This document shows, piece after piece, positions 1 to 6,243 of a stretch of 64,000 nucleotides of DNA. A program made the translations under genes and the position numbers. Source of the stretch: a virus. The stretch lies in the IMG/VR virus record IMGVR_UViG_3300043449_000987, positions 36,368 through 100,367 of that record; one strand, 5' to 3'. Position 1 is the first letter of the stretch. Each line of letters starts with the position of its first letter. Under the pieces are notes generated by a model. That model did not search any database, was not told the origin of the DNA, and saw only the letters and a list, made by a program, of their open reading frames with translations.

Positions 1-150
1 TCTTTTATTATATGGTAAAGATGTTCCACCATATCTGTCTTTATAGTATGATGGATATGGGTTTACTTCGGATGGGTTGTGTTGCTCATCTATGAGAATT
101 GCTGCATCTTCTGGTGTTATAAAGTTTTCTACTACTGTTATTCTGTGCAT
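1..150 (-). CDS. 2OG-Fe(II) oxygenase, prolyl-4-hydroxylase-like (N-terminal part, runs off window)
   Basis: The first 50 codons are open to the window edge. The start is the ATG at 150, with a perfect AGGAGG site at 155-160 and an extended -10 box at 166-171. The N-terminus (MHRITVVENFITPEDAAILI) has the same opening as the oxygenase at 53728-54333 (MKIVNNFISTEDLKIV), typical of P4H-type proteins in phages. The later YYKDRYGG stretch also fits such proteins, from memory. The Fe-binding HxD and distal His would lie outside the window, so activity cannot be judged. It is the gene after the GlcNAc-transferase-like protein, 24 bases downstream, which suggests hydroxylation and glycosylation of a common target (inference). 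Confidence 0.6.
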   Translation of the reverse strand, partial: MHRITVVENFITPEDAAILIDEQHNPSEVNPYPSYYKDRYGGTSLPYNKR

Positions 151-165
151 ATTTCCTCCTTATTA

Positions 166-174
166 ATTATACCA
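166..174 (-). promoter_or_regulatory. Extended -10 promoter for the partial 2OG oxygenase
   Basis: Minus strand reads TGGTATAAT followed by a 15-base leader that contains AGGAGG before the ATG at 150. It lies in the only gap between the glycosyltransferase stop and this gene. No TTGACA-like -35 is evident. Confidence 0.55.
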
Positions 175-1044
175 CTAACTAATTTCTCGTGTTCTATCGA
201 TAAATCTACGTGCATCAATTTTGTTCATTTTTAGACTTTCTGGATCGTAAAGAACATCATTAGAAGGATAAGGCAACTTCTTTAATTGTTTCAGATTTAT
301 ATTGTGAAAAGCAATGAAGTCTTCAAGGGTTCTGGCCTGCTCTAATGCAGAAAAATATCTATTTTTACCATACTCTAATAAATCAACAACCTCATTATAG
401 TTATGATTTTTAGAAAATGGAACATATAGGGTTTTAATACTATTTTCACCAACAACTCTATATGATCCAGTTGGCATACCATATATGTCAATACCCCTGA
501 CAAACCAACTTAAAGAAAGGTGTTCTTCTTCTCCATTGTATTTTAAATATACTGGATATTTTACAATTTTTAAATGATCTCTTTTAGCAAAAATAAGTGC
601 TCTATCAACATAATTGTTTAATGTAAACGTATCAGAGTCAGAATAAACCTTTTTTAAATAAAAAATATTTTCAAACTCTAATGATATTTTACCCTGTCCA
701 GATACAACACAATTATTTTTTTCAACAAAATCTACTAGTGTAATGTCCCAGTTTTTTTCTAACAAAACGTTATCTTCAAGAAACAGTATGTAATCTGATT
801 TTGACCTGTTTAAAAATGAATATTTTTGTTGACATTGATTTGTTAGCCAATCCCAAAATACATGCTGATAGTAAACATTTGGCATATTACGAAAAGTCTC
901 AGACCTATCTAATGGATGCTGATCAATTACTGCTATATTAATATAACTGCTTTGGCTCTTATTAATAATTAAATTTTCAACAGTTTCTTTTAGATTTTTA
1001 CCCTTGTACGAATAAATTAAAACATCAATCTTGTTCATCGTCAT
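175..1044 (-). CDS. Glycosyltransferase, GlcNAc-transferase-like (Skp1 GnT1/PF11397-type)
   Basis: This 289-residue protein has a GT-A layout: an N-terminal strand and loop (DVLIYSYKGKNLKETVENL, residues 7-25), an acidic metal-binding-like segment at 84-100 (DYILFLEDNVLLEKNWD), and a later EEEHLSLSWFVRGIDIYG segment near 170-190. This order resembles the GlcNAc-transferase family that modifies hydroxyproline of Skp1 in protists; the match is from memory of the family. It would transfer a sugar from a nucleotide donor to a protein or glycan in the infected cell. The start overlaps the stop of the preceding gene (1025-1801); a second in-frame ATG at 1038 is possible. A 2OG hydroxylase follows it, which is the pairing expected for hydroxyproline-linked glycosylation. 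The acceptor is unknown. Confidence 0.6.
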   Translation of the reverse strand: MTMNKIDVLIYSYKGKNLKETVENLIINKSQSSYINIAVIDQHPLDRSETFRNMPNVYYQHVFWDWLTNQCQQKYSFLNRSKSDYILFLEDNVLLEKNWDITLVDFVEKNNCVVSGQGKISLEFENIFYLKKVYSDSDTFTLNNYVDRALIFAKRDHLKIVKYPVYLKYNGEEEHLSLSWFVRGIDIYGMPTGSYRVVGENSIKTLYVPFSKNHNYNEVVDLLEYGKNRYFSALEQARTLEDFIAFHNINLKQLKKLPYPSNDVLYDPESLKMNKIDARRFIDRTREIS

Positions 1045-1801
1045 GGTTTACCTGTCTAATATCTTTATTCTTTACACCAAAAATTTTTCTTCTCCATGCA
1101 GTTTGTTTGTAATACCCATACAGCCTAGATCTTCTATTCTCTGCCATCAATTCATGCCTATCTAATGCCTCATCGGTTTCTTCAACTTCTAGTTGCCACT
1201 CATCTCTTTTAAAAGGAATTATTTGAAAAATTGGAGTACCTTTGGGGATAATCCCCTGAAAATCTTTTTGCAGAAAAAACGCTGTAAAAACTGGTAAACC
1301 CCAAATATCAGACTCAACTATTCCAGACATAGTATAAAAAGGAAGATCGTACCTATTCATTGGGTGTGTAATTAAAACAGAATAACCAGGTGGTGTTTCA
1401 TAATACCAGTTCATTCTCCACCCGTAATGAATTGGGTGACAGTTATTTGGTACTGGCAACTCAATTGTTGGTCTCTTGTCAACAAGCATTACATCACCAC
1501 CCCATGATAATTTTGGCTTACCAAACTCATCTAATTCAACCAATATGTCTTCTTCAAGTACATAATGGTATCCCCCAGTAAGGGCATCAAAAAATGGCAT
1601 GCACATTTTGGTTGCTACCATTGCGCCATCTGCTCCTAGATTATTTTTTACACCCAGAGTAATATCATCATTTGATTTGTCAAATCTTGCAAGACTCCTA
1701 TACCATTCTGGTACCGTTGAAACGGCAGGAACTGGTGGTGTTAATCTACCATCATGTCCAACAAATCCTGGTGTAAATTTTATATCTAATGGTTTACTCA
1801 C
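1025..1801 (-). CDS. Unknown-function protein, paralogue 3 of a tandem trio (DUF6065-like layout)
   Basis: 258 residues. It shares an ordered set of motifs with the next upstream gene: a Pro-rich start with PAVSTVPEWYRSL, KMCMPFFDALTGGYHY, PPGYSVLITHPMNR, and KGTPIFQIIPFKRDEW near residue 200. The order (PEW near the N-terminus, 'PFFxxxTxGY', 'PPGYxxxxxxPxN', then 'GTPxxQxxPxxR') resembles DUF6065 proteins as I remember them; this is not verified. No catalytic motif, signal peptide or membrane segment is visible, so it is probably a soluble cytoplasmic protein. It overlaps the upstream paralogue by 4 bases and the glycosyltransferase downstream by 20, so it is co-translated with both. Confidence 0.55.
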   Translation of the reverse strand: MSKPLDIKFTPGFVGHDGRLTPPVPAVSTVPEWYRSLARFDKSNDDITLGVKNNLGADGAMVATKMCMPFFDALTGGYHYVLEEDILVELDEFGKPKLSWGGDVMLVDKRPTIELPVPNNCHPIHYGWRMNWYYETPPGYSVLITHPMNRYDLPFYTMSGIVESDIWGLPVFTAFFLQKDFQGIIPKGTPIFQIIPFKRDEWQLEVEETDEALDRHELMAENRRSRLYGYYKQTAWRRKIFGVKNKDIRQVNHDDEQD

Positions 1802-2520
1802 TTATATTCTTTCTTTGATCTGGATTTAATCTTGTATCCATTTACAAAGGTGCTTCGTACATTAAGTCTTTGTTTGGTAAACCGTTTAGATGCAATTTCG
1901 TTTGGAACAATTTCCATCTTCCAGTCTTCTCTTTTAATAGGAACTACCTGAACTAATGGTGTGCCCTGTTTAACAACACCCTTAAAACCTTTTTCAACCC
2001 AAAAGGATAGGTGACCATCTGAAATAAACTTATCAGTGTCAACAAAAGCACTTACAGCCTGAAACGGTGTAGGGTCTTTGTGTACTGGATTCATAAATAG
2101 TGTGCTATATCCCTCTGGTGTTTCAACTGCCCAAAAAGGCATGATTCTAAATAAATCTTTGTGAAACTTATCTTTATCATATGGCATTTCACTATATTGT
2201 TCACGTCCATGCTTTGCAAACATGTCACCCTCAAATTGTTTTAGTGGCATGGGTATAGAGAATGTAATTTTTTCTGGATCAGTAGAATCTATATAAATAT
2301 CGCAAGGGCTTAGAATTAAATATCCACTAGTCATAAGATCAAAGAATGGCATACAGCGCTTTACGGTTGAAGTAGCAAATCCCTGTTTAATTGTTTGCTC
2401 ATCATCAATTGATCCTGGCTGTCTTTTATACCACTCTGGAACCATTTTAGATGCTGGAACTGGTTCTGGTGTAAAACTTTGTGTTTTTTCACTAAACGGG
2501 TAAAACTTAATGTTGTTCAT
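1798..2520 (-). CDS. Unknown-function protein, paralogue 2 of the trio (DUF6065-like layout)
   Basis: 240 residues, clearly related to the product of 1025-1801: PVPASKMVPEWYKRQ near residue 20, KRCMPFFDLMTSGY near 60, ETPEGYSTLFMNPVHKDPTPF near 135 and KGFKGVVKQGTPLVQVVPIKREDW near 180. The conserved aromatic, acidic and Pro positions are spread over the whole protein, so the relationship is full length and arose by tandem duplication. The C-terminus is basic (KSRSKKEYK). Function is unknown. The ATG overlaps the upstream gene by 14 bases. Confidence 0.55.
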   Translation of the reverse strand: MNNIKFYPFSEKTQSFTPEPVPASKMVPEWYKRQPGSIDDEQTIKQGFATSTVKRCMPFFDLMTSGYLILSPCDIYIDSTDPEKITFSIPMPLKQFEGDMFAKHGREQYSEMPYDKDKFHKDLFRIMPFWAVETPEGYSTLFMNPVHKDPTPFQAVSAFVDTDKFISDGHLSFWVEKGFKGVVKQGTPLVQVVPIKREDWKMEIVPNEIASKRFTKQRLNVRSTFVNGYKIKSRSKKEYK

Positions 2521-3157
2521 AAAAGTCCTTTACTCTTTCTACTATTGTACCACTTCCTTCAAAAACAATATCAAACAGTGGGGTATTTAGTTTTATTTTA
2601 CCAAATTTATCACTCACCATGTGAGGGCCAACCCTTTTAAATTTAAAAGACACAAAATCTGGTTCTAAAATAGACTGATCTATCATCATCTTTTCTCTTT
2701 GCACACTTGTTTCATATATAAAAAACGGAGAATCTTCTTGTGGCTGCTCTATTGATATTTTAACATTTTCATCAATAACCCATGGTGTATAAAACTTATA
2801 GGTCGGATCAAAGCATCCGTCAACCTTTTCTGGATGCTCTTTAGTTTGATAGTATTGTCGCATCCAAGGTCTATCTAAATTAAAAAATTGATTGTGTCTT
2901 TTTTCTAAAAGAAAAAATTCTGCGTGATTATACTGTCTAAGTCTAATAATATTATCTGATATATCTATTAATTTTGGTTTTGGATATAAAACTTCAACAT
3001 ACCTATTAATTGGCTTTATGATTGTAGTCTTATAAACTAAACTTTTGTTTTCCTCAAAAGAATACCATTTAATGGGTATGCGTGAATTCCTAGATATCTC
3101 AGAAAAAACTGGATCGTAGGTTTCATACCATAGATTAAAATTATAATTTTCAGACAT
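2507..3157 (-). CDS. Unknown-function protein, divergent first member of the trio
   Basis: 216 residues with no recognised domain. It keeps a weak version of the layout of the two downstream genes: RIPIKWYSF near residue 30 in place of VPEWY, and FVSFKFKRVG followed by IKLNTPLFDIVF near 170-200 in place of the 'KGTPxxQxxP' strand. The central Cys-Met-Pro-Phe-Phe block is not evident, so homology is likely but not certain. The ATG lies only 9 bases after the 3' end of the tRNA-Asn gene and has no Shine-Dalgarno sequence. Processing of the tRNA 3' end would leave an almost leaderless message. Confidence 0.5.
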   Translation of the reverse strand: MSENYNFNLWYETYDPVFSEISRNSRIPIKWYSFEENKSLVYKTTIIKPINRYVEVLYPKPKLIDISDNIIRLRQYNHAEFFLLEKRHNQFFNLDRPWMRQYYQTKEHPEKVDGCFDPTYKFYTPWVIDENVKISIEQPQEDSPFFIYETSVQREKMMIDQSILEPDFVSFKFKRVGPHMVSDKFGKIKLNTPLFDIVFEGSGTIVERVKDFYEQH

Positions 3158-3166
3158 AATATTTTG

Positions 3167-3240
3167 CTGGCCTGGTAGGACTCGAACCTACAACCTGTCG
3201 ATTAACAGTCGACTGCAACTGCCAGTTGTGCTACAGGCCA
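3167..3240 (-). tRNA. tRNA-Asn (anticodon GTT)
   Basis: The minus strand folds as a full cloverleaf: 7-bp acceptor stem TGGCCTG/CAGGCCA (3234-3240 with 3168-3174), anticodon stem GTCGA/TCGAC around loop CTGTTAA (anticodon GTT), and T-arm GTAGG-TTCGAGT-CCTAC. The discriminator base is G at 3167. The following bases are CAA, so the CCA tail is not encoded and must be added by the host enzyme. It sits between a secreted protease gene and the unknown-function trio and shares their direction, so it is probably cut out of a polycistronic transcript. Confidence 0.95.
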
Positions 3241-3243
3241 ATG

Positions 3244-4704
3244 CTACTTCCTTTCTACCTTAATAACATCTCCAAAGGCACCAGCCTCTATAACAGTTAT
3301 CTTAATATTATTATATACTATATAGTCATTTAGTTTTAGCACTGAGTTTGATCCCTCAAATAGTGTGCTTCTTGTAGACCTATTTGATGGATTAAGCAAC
3401 ATCATTCCATCATTGTGGTCTGTTACAGTTTCGTCAATTAAATAAACTAAGGCGCCATGTGCTTCTTTCCCTAGTTTAAAGTTAAACCCATATGGCCTAA
3501 TTGATTCAATACCAATTGCTTTATTATTGCCTAGCGGTATCATAACAAGTTTAGTCTTACTTGATTTAACTGTTGACGGAACAACCCAACTAACCGATGT
3601 TGATGTTGGCGATTGACACTTAATTTGATCATTTGCATAAAATCCAAGTAACCATTTGTGCCAACCAAGCAAATCAGTCGTTGATCTCCCCATAATACCC
3701 CAATGCCCCATCGTTTGTGTTGGACCATCTGCTGTATCTGCAAGACCTAACCCAGTATGCCACATCTCATGTAGCCACCATGCTGGGTGTTTTAAACCAT
3801 AAAACATGTATCTTTTATTCTCAAAATTTGGAGCAGCCATAGCATCAACAATAATATTTCCTTCATTAGTATTAACTCTATCAAGACCTGACTGCTCAAA
3901 TATTGACTCAGGTGTTCCAGAAGGTACTAAGACAAGCGCCATATTAGCGCCAGCAAAATTAATAGAATTATCTACCTGAGAAATTAAAGCAGAAAGAAAG
4001 GTTGCTGCCTGCTCATTTGTTCTTAGGTGAGTTACATTATAATTTGACAATTTACCATTAAACTTAATATAGTTATCTGGAACCCTAAACTCTACGCTTG
4101 ATGGCACATCTGAGTTATATTCAAGATATTTTTTAACATAGTTAAAATATGCTGAGTAATCTTGCACAGGTGTATTGCCAGTTAATGGGGCATCTTCAGA
4201 GTAGATTGGAATAATTTGAAAAACTGTTTTTGGTGATGGATGTCTACTAGCAAAAAACCAATTGTCAGATCCGAAACCATTTGTACCTAGGTGTGATCTA
4301 CTATCTTGAATCATGCAACTATCTATAGGCATTAAGGCATCACTAGTGATTGTTGTTGGTGTTTCAGAGACTAAAGATGATTCAACAATGCGATATGGAC
4401 TACTGCATCCACCCAAACTTCTATACCAAGAATCAAATGCAAGCCACTCTTTTGGAGTTAATGGATCGACGTCGCATACACCAATTTCTGGTTTAGAAAT
4501 TTCAGTCTTGGGAACTTCTTGAGTTTTGGTTGTAGCAGGCTTTGGTAATTCTGTCCATCTATAAACATATCCTATTTTTTTACAAATTAACCCATTTTTA
4601 ATTTTATCTACTTGTTTATATGAACAAACCTTGGTTGTTGCTGCTTCTGCTGAAAATGTTGGAAATACTAGCGCTAAACTAATTAATACAACAAGTTTCT
4701 TCAT
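3244..4704 (-). CDS. Secreted zinc metalloprotease, M6-like (HEMWH)
   Basis: 486 residues. A signal peptide is clear (MKKLVVLISLALVFPTFSAEA, cut near residue 21-22), followed by a short Cys-containing segment and a Pro/Lys/Thr linker, then the protease domain. The zinc motif HEMWH is at residues 312-316, followed by GLGLAD and, about 20 residues later, GHWGIMG and LLGWHKWLLGF. That spacing is like the M6 (immune inhibitor A) family, where 'WDxMS' and 'aWxKxxLGW' follow HExxH. The protein should act outside the cell or in the envelope. Its ATG overlaps the stop of the preceding 67-residue gene (TAATG). It may remove host surface proteins, aid release, or be a host gene picked up by the phage; the sequence does not decide between these. 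Confidence 0.75.
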   Translation of the reverse strand: MKKLVVLISLALVFPTFSAEAATTKVCSYKQVDKIKNGLICKKIGYVYRWTELPKPATTKTQEVPKTEISKPEIGVCDVDPLTPKEWLAFDSWYRSLGGCSSPYRIVESSLVSETPTTITSDALMPIDSCMIQDSRSHLGTNGFGSDNWFFASRHPSPKTVFQIIPIYSEDAPLTGNTPVQDYSAYFNYVKKYLEYNSDVPSSVEFRVPDNYIKFNGKLSNYNVTHLRTNEQAATFLSALISQVDNSINFAGANMALVLVPSGTPESIFEQSGLDRVNTNEGNIIVDAMAAPNFENKRYMFYGLKHPAWWLHEMWHTGLGLADTADGPTQTMGHWGIMGRSTTDLLGWHKWLLGFYANDQIKCQSPTSTSVSWVVPSTVKSSKTKLVMIPLGNNKAIGIESIRPYGFNFKLGKEAHGALVYLIDETVTDHNDGMMLLNPSNRSTRSTLFEGSNSVLKLNDYIVYNNIKITVIEAGAFGDVIKVERK

Positions 4705-4907
4705 TAAATCATAATCCTAACTACATGACAACATGGGTCGCCTCCTGCTTCCCATTCTTCTAATTCTTCTTCCCCCATAAACTCATATCCACCATCATGA
4801 GTGTTACAGTATGGATCGGATACCCAGCCACGTTCAATACCGTTTGAAAGCCAAATACCAAATTCTTGTTCTTCTTGTGATAAGTCTTCACTATGTGTAT
4901 GATTCAT
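4704..4907 (-). CDS. Small acidic conserved phage protein
   Basis: 67 residues, strongly acidic in the first half, with Trp/Gly/Cys/His-containing blocks (GWVSDPYCNTHDG near residue 28 and GGDPCCHVVRI at the end). I recall similar short proteins in actinobacterial phages but no function. Cys and His positions could bind a metal, though no standard zinc-ribbon spacing is present. The gene has no Shine-Dalgarno site; its ATG is 6 bases after a TATACT box, so it is probably read from a leaderless message that continues into the metalloprotease. Confidence 0.6.
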   Translation of the reverse strand: MNHTHSEDLSQEEQEFGIWLSNGIERGWVSDPYCNTHDGGYEFMGEEELEEWEAGGDPCCHVVRIMI

Positions 4908-4913
4908 ATAATA

Positions 4914-4919
4914 AGTATA
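4914..4919 (-). promoter_or_regulatory. -10 box placing a leaderless start at 4907
   Basis: Minus strand CGGTATACT, then 6 bases, then ATG. Transcription would begin at or next to the ATG. There is no ribosome binding site in between. Confidence 0.55.
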
Positions 4920-4922
4920 CCG

Positions 4923-5447
4923 CTAAACACTTACTACGTCAACTGGACCCATGCATGATGGACTAAACTTAATTGCTGCATTAACAGCAGATACTACACG
5001 ATTTCTTGCATTTTTTTGTTTGTCGGTTGCATATAAAACACCATAGGCATATTCTGCGCCAGAACCCATTGCAAGATATGGAAGTGTGTATTTAGATAAA
5101 GACATATCTGCAGAACTGTGCTCATAGATTTCTCCACGAACACAAATAATTAATCCAAGATCTCCATCTTTAGATGTATCAACCCAAAACTCATTATAAA
5201 ATTCTTTAAGTTCTTTAATAAATTTAGTTTGCATAAACTTATCTGTATCTTTTATATTTGGTGCACTTGGTTTAAAGTTGTATCGAATTCTTTCACCATC
5301 CATTGCACCTGCATAGCCAATTAGATATGGACCAATCTTCCAAACTTTTGGTGCATCGAGTGCTAAAATTGTTCCATCATCAGATGCACCACGATCACCA
5401 GCCATATAAACTTTATCGTCTTGTTTTACTACAGCAATACAGGTCAT
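4923..5447 (-). CDS. HslV/20S proteasome beta-like Ntn hydrolase
   Basis: 174 residues, the length of HslV. After removal of Met the N-terminal residue is Thr1 (MTCIAVV), with Asp17 in MAGDRG and Lys33 in APKVWKI, the three catalytic positions of HslV and proteasome beta subunits. The strand YLIGYAGAMDGERI matches the conserved 'xxGFAGxxxD' region. This is a predicted threonine peptidase that would assemble into a ring in the cytoplasm. No HslU-like ATPase is seen in this window, so it either uses a host unfoldase, works alone on unfolded or small substrates, or is a scaffold-type protein. A promoter (TGGTATACT at 5478-5483) and a GGGG-type ribosome site precede it. Confidence 0.8.
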   Translation of the reverse strand: MTCIAVVKQDDKVYMAGDRGASDDGTILALDAPKVWKIGPYLIGYAGAMDGERIRYNFKPSAPNIKDTDKFMQTKFIKELKEFYNEFWVDTSKDGDLGLIICVRGEIYEHSSADMSLSKYTLPYLAMGSGAEYAYGVLYATDKQKNARNRVVSAVNAAIKFSPSCMGPVDVVSV

Positions 5448-5477
5448 GACAAACCCCTTCTAACAGTTAGAGTTATA

Positions 5478-5486
5478 AGTATACCA
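5478..5486 (-). promoter_or_regulatory. Extended -10 promoter for the HslV-like gene
   Basis: TGGTATACT on the minus strand, about 30 bases before the ATG at 5447, with AAGGGG as ribosome site between them. Confidence 0.55.
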
Positions 5487-5522
5487 TCTGTTGAAGGGGT
5501 GGGTCAAGCAAGCAAAATATGA

Positions 5523-5807
5523 TTAATTAGCCTTTTTATCTACAGTTTTAAACGCATCATTGATTTCTGTCAATGTGAGTTTTCCATCGTCCAAAAAAGC
5601 CCTTGCAAGCCTTTCAACGACCGTTGCTACGCCTAGTAAACCTGCAAGCATTACTGCCTGTATTGTATCAATTCCTACTACCGCTCCAGCACCAAGTACT
5701 GATAAACCAGAAGCAGCAAACACTGCTACAATACGCATTAATATATTTGTCAAAGCCTTTTGTGGGTGTTCTTTTTTAGTAGCCTCTACTATTTTTTTAG
5801 TTGCCAT
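5523..5807 (-). CDS. Putative holin (r1t-like actinophage type)
   Basis: 94 residues from the ATG at 5807, which has AGGAGG in front of it; a longer reading to 5879 lacks such a site. A basic start (MATKKIVEATKKE) is followed by two hydrophobic helices (MRIVAVFAASGLSVLGAGAV and AVMLAGLLGVATVV) and then ERLARAFLDDGKLTLTEINDAF, a tail that I associate with actinobacteriophage holins. It would form pores in the cytoplasmic membrane at lysis. It is the third of three consecutive small membrane proteins. No endolysin is recognised beside it. Confidence 0.65.
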   Translation of the reverse strand: MATKKIVEATKKEHPQKALTNILMRIVAVFAASGLSVLGAGAVVGIDTIQAVMLAGLLGVATVVERLARAFLDDGKLTLTEINDAFKTVDKKAN

Positions 5808-5808
5808 T

Positions 5809-6036
5809 TTAGTCCTCCTTATCCTTATTATTTGCCTTTGCTCCAAAGTATCCACCAATAATACCAATGAGACCTCCAAGAGCAGTTTGTACTAATGTCA
5901 TTACTTCTGCAGATACTTCTACTGGTTCCCCAGTTTTTTGTGTTTCAAGTGCTGCCGTTACGTAATCGCCAACAATTGCTGTAATGATTGCTAAACCAAC
6001 CATTATTGATAATGTATAAATTACTTTATCTTTCAT
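5809..6036 (-). CDS. Small two-helix membrane protein (lysis cassette)
   Basis: 75 residues from ATG 6036, preceded by GGAAG. Two membrane segments (VIYTLSIMVGLAIITAIVGDYV and TALGGLIGIIGGYFGA) flank a short polar loop and the C-terminus is charged (KANNKDKED). Size and topology suit a holin or antiholin. The start overlaps the stop of the 68-residue membrane protein upstream, so the two are translated together, and the next gene follows 1 base later. Confidence 0.55.
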   Translation of the reverse strand: MKDKVIYTLSIMVGLAIITAIVGDYVTAALETQKTGEPVEVSAEVMTLVQTALGGLIGIIGGYFGAKANNKDKED

Positions 6037-6242
6037 TAGTCTTCCTTTCTTAACGGAATTGTGATTAGCCAAATTATTGTTGTTGCAACTACAGCAATAC
6101 CAACAATGTCTCTTGCTGATCCCGTCAAAGTTAGCCATGCGATGAAGAAGCCAAGGAGAGTAAAGGCCTGTGCAATTACTTCCACCCCTGCATCTTTAAG
6201 CCATGTGAAGAATCCTTTCACAACTTTTTTGATTATTTTCAT
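6036..6242 (-). CDS. Small membrane protein (lysis cassette)
   Basis: 68 residues: an amphipathic basic start (MKIIKKVVKGFFTWLKDAG) and two hydrophobic stretches (AQAFTLLGFFIAWLTLTG and DIVGIAVVATTIIWLITI). Its SD sequence GGAGG lies inside the stop region of the large secreted protein. It is the first of three consecutive small membrane proteins; which is holin, antiholin or something else cannot be told from sequence. Confidence 0.55.
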   Translation of the reverse strand: MKIIKKVVKGFFTWLKDAGVEVIAQAFTLLGFFIAWLTLTGSARDIVGIAVVATTIIWLITIPLRKED

Positions 6243-6243
6243 A

